DNA from: Bacteroidales bacterium UBA3663
GTDB lineage: Bacteria; Bacteroidota; Bacteroidia; Bacteroidales; UBA3663
Assembly (NCBI GenBank): GCA_002373755.1
Contig: DFJU01000078.1
Location: forward strand, 197-9,824
DNA length: 9,628 nucleotides
Direction of reading: 5' to 3'
Numbering within the stretch: the stretch's first letter is position 1; every line of letters starts with the position of its first letter. Under the pieces are notes generated by a model, which saw nothing but the letters and a program-made list of their open reading frames with translations, was not told where the DNA came from and made no database searches. Shown here in pieces: positions 6,481 to 9,628 of the stretch. Made by a program: the position numbers and the translations under genes.

Positions 6481-7440
6481 TTGGCCGTGGTGAAGAGGTG
6501 TTTGCTGTTGGCGGTCGGTCTGGCAATTTTCGGCTGGATGGTGTGGCAGGCAGGTCCTGCGCAGTTGTGGCACAACCTGCTCGACTGGAATTGGACTTTG
6601 CTCGCCTGCATCGCGGTCTGGGCTGTCGGCTACGCGCTCAATGCAATGAGTTTCAGGCAGGTGATGCGCTGTGTCATGTCCGATGAGTCATTGGCCGCAA
6701 CCGACCTGAACCGCACTTTGAGACTCACCATCGGCGGCTACGCGCTCAACTACGTGACCCCGTTCGGACTGCTTGGCGGCGAACCGTGGCGCATCGTGCG
6801 TCTGCGCAAGGTGACCGACCCGACATCGGCCAACAGCGCAGTGGTCTATTACGCGATGATGCACGTCGGCAGCCACATCGTTTTCTGGCTCGTGGCCTTG
6901 GCCTATGCCTTTGTGCAGATGCGGCCGATGCTTCATTCGGCTGTTGGCGACGGCGTCGATTGGGCAGTTGTGACCGGCATCGTGCTGCTGATTGTAGCGG
7001 TGGTGTGCATCGCAGGCCGAATTGCCGTCAGGAAGGGCTGGATTGGCAGTTTGCGGAGACTTTTGGCCGATCATCCGTGGCGATTTGCCGTCGCATTGCT
7101 GCTGGAATTGGCATCGCGCATGGTCAATGTGGCCGAATATTGGCTGTTGCTGGGTGTGACATTCCCCGACAGCGTCCTGGCAACCTACGGCGCGGCATTT
7201 TTGGTCGTGGCATTCAGTAGTCTGTTTGCCAATGCATTGTTTTTCAGTCCATTGCAGATTGGCACCCGCGAAGGCGGAATCCTGCTTGCATTGCAGGCGT
7301 TCCTGCCGTCGCTCACGTTGGCCGGCCTGTTGCCAGCAGCCGTCAGCATCAGTTTCGCAACACGCATCCGCGAATTCTTCTGGATTCTGGTCGGGATGCT
7401 GCTGATATTCATCGAACAACGAAAAAAATCATCGAAATAA
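6481..7440 (+). CDS. LPG_synthase_TM / flippase-like multi-pass membrane protein (UPF0104 type)
   Basis: The 319-residue protein is almost wholly hydrophobic, with roughly eight membrane segments beginning at LLLAVGLAIFGWMVW. It has the family signature GGYALNYVTPFGLLGGEPWR (85-104), matching the P-x-x-x-G-G-E-x-x-R pattern of PF03706 proteins, and late motifs FFSPLQIGTREGG and PAAVSISFATRIREFFW. The family covers the membrane half of MprF (aminoacyl-phospholipid flipping) and many stand-alone proteins next to lipid or glycan synthesis genes. No aminoacyl-transferase domain is attached here. The likely role is moving or presenting the lipid made by the preceding enzyme. The start is uncertain: TTG at 6481 directly follows the upstream stop, but GTG at 6487 or 6490 (VKRCLLLAV) would give a more typical N-terminus. 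Confidence 0.85.
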   Translation: MAVVKRCLLLAVGLAIFGWMVWQAGPAQLWHNLLDWNWTLLACIAVWAVGYALNAMSFRQVMRCVMSDESLAATDLNRTLRLTIGGYALNYVTPFGLLGGEPWRIVRLRKVTDPTSANSAVVYYAMMHVGSHIVFWLVALAYAFVQMRPMLHSAVGDGVDWAVVTGIVLLIVAVVCIAGRIAVRKGWIGSLRRLLADHPWRFAVALLLELASRMVNVAEYWLLLGVTFPDSVLATYGAAFLVVAFSSLFANALFFSPLQIGTREGGILLALQAFLPSLTLAGLLPAAVSISFATRIREFFWILVGMLLIFIEQRKKSSK

Positions 7441-7441
7441 C

Positions 7442-8215
7442 ATGACAACAAAAATGAAGGGAGTCATCCTTGACTATGGAGCGACTATCGACAGCAATGG
7501 CAAACATTGGGCGGAAGTGCTTTGGGACAGCTACACACAGGTTTCGCTGCCAATCACGAAAGAGCAGTTCCGCGAGGCGTACATCTATGGCGAGCGCTAT
7601 CTGTCGATGGTGGACGTCATTAAGCCGGAACAGAACTTCTTTGAGCTGATGCAGGTGCGTATCGGCATCGAAATCGACTATCTGATGCAGCAGGGAATGT
7701 TGTCGCAGGCAATCCTCGACACGACATTGCGCATGACGAGCAACGGCGAAGTGCCAATTCTCGACAATGCCGAAACGAAGCAGCATTTCGTCGATGCAAT
7801 GGCCGGAATCTGCTACGACTACGCGCGCCGCTGCACGCTCGATGCCCTTCCTGTGGTGGAATATCTGGCCGAGAAGTACGACCTCGCGCTGGTCAGCAAC
7901 TTCTACGGAAACCTCTCGGCCGTGTTGCAGGATTTCGGCCTGTTGCGCTGCTTCAAGGTTGTGGTCGACAGCACAATAGCTGGTGTGCGCAAGCCCGATC
8001 CGCAGATTTTCCAGTTGGCCATCGACCAGCTCGGTCTGAAGCCAAAGGACGTCACCATCATCGGCGACAGCTACGATAAGGACATCCAGCCCGCAGTCAG
8101 CCTCGGTTGCCAGGCAATCTGGTATCGCGGCGACAGTTGGGATCCGGAATCGGACGCCAAAAACGACTATCAGCCGACAATCAACAACCTCATTGAGGTG
8201 TACGACCTGCTCTGA
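7442..8215 (+). CDS. HAD superfamily hydrolase with Gly at the usual acid/base Asp position
   Basis: This 257-residue soluble HAD-fold protein has a large alpha-helical cap (about 20-125). Motif I is VILDYGATID: nucleophile Asp11 is present, but the Asp two residues later is Gly13. Motif II is Ser152 (LVSNFYGN), motif III is Lys184 (AGVRKPDPQIF), and motif IV is IIGDSYDKDI with Asp209 and Asp214. Everything but the +2 acid/base is intact. HAD phosphatases normally use that Asp; members lacking it include phosphonatases and dehalogenases, or may use another acid. The gene starts 1 nt after the flippase-like gene, so it belongs to the operon, where it could dephosphorylate a polyol-phosphate or lipid intermediate. 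An in-frame ATG at 7454 (MKGVILDYG) is an equally possible start. The end of the operon follows. Confidence 0.85.
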   Translation: MTTKMKGVILDYGATIDSNGKHWAEVLWDSYTQVSLPITKEQFREAYIYGERYLSMVDVIKPEQNFFELMQVRIGIEIDYLMQQGMLSQAILDTTLRMTSNGEVPILDNAETKQHFVDAMAGICYDYARRCTLDALPVVEYLAEKYDLALVSNFYGNLSAVLQDFGLLRCFKVVVDSTIAGVRKPDPQIFQLAIDQLGLKPKDVTIIGDSYDKDIQPAVSLGCQAIWYRGDSWDPESDAKNDYQPTINNLIEVYDLL

Positions 8216-8221
8216 GCGGGT

Positions 8222-8269
8222 GCGCTACGCGGATTTTTGATGCCACTGCACGTTTTTTTCGCGTAGCGC
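8222..8269 (+). repeat. 10-bp perfect inverted repeat with T-rich 28-nt loop, possible terminator
   Basis: GCGCTACGCG (8222-8231) pairs perfectly with CGCGTAGCGC (8260-8269). The loop contains T5 (8234-8238) and T7 (8253-8259). It begins 7 nt after the HAD stop, where the operon should end, but no T-run follows the stem, so it is not a standard intrinsic terminator on either strand. It may fold in RNA to protect the 3' end or attenuate, or act as a DNA site. Confidence 0.6.
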
Positions 8270-8294
8270 GGCGTGAAATGTCGGAAATTATGGT

Positions 8295-8302
8295 TACACT
8301 TG
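8295..8302 (+). promoter_or_regulatory. Probable -7 element for the FISUMP lipoprotein gene
   Basis: TACACTTG differs from TAnnTTTG by one base and lies 32 nt before the ATG at 8335, within TTACACTTGCACCG, the context often seen in Bacteroidetes promoters. I do not see a TTG at the expected -33 position. Confidence 0.45.
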
Positions 8303-8334
8303 CACCGTTTGTTTAACTCTAAACACTTAATGCT

Positions 8335-9138
8335 ATGAAAACGACAATCTTGAGTTCCGTATTGGCATCGGCCGTGCTGTGCCCGATGATGCTCTGTTCC
8401 TGCGGTCAGCCGTCGGAGCAGAAAAACGAAAGCCAGACAGCTGCGCCATCGGCCGAAACCGAGGCCAAAGTGCCTGAAAGCCGGATTCCTGCCGTCGATT
8501 TGGGTCTGTCAGTCAAGTGGGCACCTTGCAACGTCGGTGCCGAAAAGCCCGAAGACTTCGGCAACTTTTACGCATGGGGCGAGACCAAGGGAATGGGCGA
8601 GGAGGACGAGTCCAACCTGCGCAACTACGTGGCCACAGACTCTTGCTACGTGAAAAATCTGTACGATTGGGCGACCTACAAGTTCTGCAACGGCTCAAAA
8701 TCGTCGCTCACAAAATATTGTCTGGATGCGGCCAACGGCACTGTCGATGGCAAAACCGCGCTCGACCTGGACGATGATGCTGCGCGCGTCAACATGGGCG
8801 GCCGATGGCGTATGCCGACCAGCAGCGAACTGGGCGAACTACGCGAAAAATGCACTTGGACGTGGACCGAAACCAACGGCGTGAAGGGCTACAACGTGGT
8901 CGGGCCGAACGGCAACAGCATCTTCCTGCCGGCTGCGGGATGCCGCTCGAACCAGTCGCGCGGTCTGGTGGCCGACAAGGGACCGAAGAACGTGGGCGGT
9001 GGCGACTATTGGTCGGCGAACATAGGCAGCGAGAGGGCTTCCAGCCTCGCCTGGCGTCTGATTTTCGGCGAAAAGGTGGTGAGCTTCTCATACGAAAGCC
9101 GTTGCGAGGGTGCAACTATCCGCGCTGTGTGCGAGTGA
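8335..9138 (+). CDS. Lipoprotein with Fibrobacter succinogenes major paralogous (FISUMP)-like domain
   Basis: The protein has 267 residues. The N-terminus is a type II signal peptide with lipobox LCSC, so Cys23 would be lipidated; a low-complexity Ser/Glu/Ala/Gln linker (24-50) follows. The globular part begins with VDLGLSVKWAPCNVGAE (54-70) and FGNFYAWGET, carries GGRWRMPTSSELGEL (155-169), and continues with NGNSIFLPAAGCR, GGDYWSAN and a final IRAVCE. These are the marks of the FISUMP (TIGR02145-type) domain common in Bacteroidetes surface lipoproteins. Its biochemical function is unknown; a C-type-lectin-like binding fold is often suggested. It would depend on the lipoprotein pathway that includes Lnb. 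It appears to be a single-gene unit, with a promoter-like site just upstream and a terminator at 9167-9213. Confidence 0.85.
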   Translation: MKTTILSSVLASAVLCPMMLCSCGQPSEQKNESQTAAPSAETEAKVPESRIPAVDLGLSVKWAPCNVGAEKPEDFGNFYAWGETKGMGEEDESNLRNYVATDSCYVKNLYDWATYKFCNGSKSSLTKYCLDAANGTVDGKTALDLDDDAARVNMGGRWRMPTSSELGELREKCTWTWTETNGVKGYNVVGPNGNSIFLPAAGCRSNQSRGLVADKGPKNVGGGDYWSANIGSERASSLAWRLIFGEKVVSFSYESRCEGATIRAVCE

Positions 9139-9166
9139 GGCATCGGACATAAAATCAATGCAAAGC

Positions 9167-9213
9167 AAAACCCCGGAAATTGTCAGTTGTGGCAAATTTC
9201 GGGGTTCGTTTTT
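9167..9213. terminator. Bidirectional intrinsic terminator between convergent genes
   Basis: AACCCCGGAAATT (9169-9181) pairs with AAATTTCGGGGTT (9194-9206), leaving one bulged G and a 12-nt loop. On the plus strand it is followed by T5 (9209-9213) and serves the lipoprotein gene. On the minus strand it is followed by TTTTGCTTTG and serves the ProX-like gene, whose stop lies 38 nt away. Confidence 0.88.
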
Positions 9214-9243
9214 GTTATGGTTTTGGCCGATAGTCATTGACCG

Positions 9244-9628
9244 TCAATACAGCTCGATGTATTCGTATGTATTGCCGACGCAGGCCAGATAGCGTTCGAA
9301 ATCGGAGCGTGCGATGACCACCGTGCCGCGACAGTCGTTCGGATGGAAACTGAGCGTGTCGGCCTGTTGCAGGTTGCGGTCGAGGAAGAGGTGAACGTGA
9401 TGTTCGACATCGTTGATGAGGCCGAAAGGGGAGACGCTGCCGGGTTCGAGGCCGAGGTAGCGCATCATACGCTCGGGCGAGGCAAACGACAATTTTCCGC
9501 ACGATGGCAAACCCTGTGCCACGAGCGACGCCTTCAGCCGCTGTTCGAGGTCGTGGATGGCGAGGTCGTGGTCGCAATGGAAGCACACCAGGTAGTGCTT
9601 GTCGCCCTTGTGGTTGCGGAAAAACAGG
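9244..9628 (-). CDS. ProX/YbaK-type prolyl-tRNA editing protein, 5' end beyond window
   Basis: The minus-strand frame is open to the right edge and ends with TGA at 9246-9244. It reads LFFRNHKGDKHYLV at the edge, then ASPERMMRYLGLEPGSVSPFGLIND, HHVHLFLDRNL, SFHPNDCRGTVVIARSDFERYL and a short C-terminus. These match free-standing prolyl-tRNA synthetase-associated (ProXp/PrdX-type) deacylases, which hydrolyse mischarged Ala- or Cys-tRNA(Pro). In this family LFFRN is normally preceded by a conserved Lys-Asn whose Lys takes part in editing; that codon would lie just outside the window. A GTG at 9588 is in frame but internal to conserved sequence, so the real start is off the edge. It converges with the lipoprotein gene on a shared terminator. 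Confidence 0.88.
   Translation of the reverse strand, partial: LFFRNHKGDKHYLVCFHCDHDLAIHDLEQRLKASLVAQGLPSCGKLSFASPERMMRYLGLEPGSVSPFGLINDVEHHVHLFLDRNLQQADTLSFHPNDCRGTVVIARSDFERYLACVGNTYEYIELY

Noticed and set aside
5737..6573. 278-residue minus-strand frame opposite the phosphotransferase gene
   Set aside because: It lies antisense to a gene with a near-complete catalytic signature and is composed of His/Gln/Arg-rich sequence as expected for the complementary frame.
9244..9588. ProX-like gene as a complete 114-residue protein starting at the GTG at 9588
   Set aside because: The frame stays open to the window edge and the preceding residues (LFFRNHKGDKHYL) belong to the conserved family N-terminal region, so the gene is cut by the edge.

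Overview
The window looks like a chromosomal segment of a Bacteroidales bacterium, probably Prevotella-like. The evidence is the long Bacteroidetes-type SecA N-terminus, Bacteroidetes-style promoters (TAnnTTTG), a small Hc1-like histone H1 protein, a PF13387 (DUF4105) Lnb-type protein and a FISUMP-domain lipoprotein. I see no phage, transposon, CRISPR array or RNA gene. Species-level placement cannot be made from sequence reading alone.

Left block (1-3511, minus strand): lnb -> degenerate PafA-like alkaline-phosphatase-fold protein -> secA (cut by the window edge). The first two genes overlap by 4 nt (GTGA) and secA follows after 61 nt. The block combines protein export (SecA), lipoprotein N-acylation (Lnb) and a secreted phosphatase homologue whose catalytic and phosphate-binding residues are nearly all replaced.

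Middle spacer (3512-4088): a 58-residue histone H1-like gene on the minus strand with its own Bacteroidetes promoter and a clear intrinsic terminator. A divergent gap of 287 bp follows and holds a plus-strand promoter.

Central block (4089-8215, plus strand): five tightly packed genes: nucleotidyltransferase, ATP-grasp enzyme with an inositol-phosphate-kinase-like end motif, CDP-alcohol phosphotransferase, LPG_synthase_TM/flippase-like membrane protein and HAD hydrolase. The layout suggests that a phospho-polyol (inositol phosphate is the leading guess) is activated to an NDP derivative, transferred to a lipid by the membrane enzyme, and moved or modified by the multi-pass protein. It fits the idea of a Prevotella-type phosphatidylinositol route that avoids a PI-phosphate intermediate. 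No inositol-phosphate synthase lies in the window, so the substrate is inferred. Two enzymes have altered catalytic signatures, and a six-unit octamer repeat sits between two of the genes.

Right block (8216-9628): a 10-bp inverted repeat, a FISUMP-domain lipoprotein on the plus strand, a bidirectional terminator, and a convergent ProX/YbaK-type prolyl-tRNA editing protein on the minus strand that runs off the right edge.
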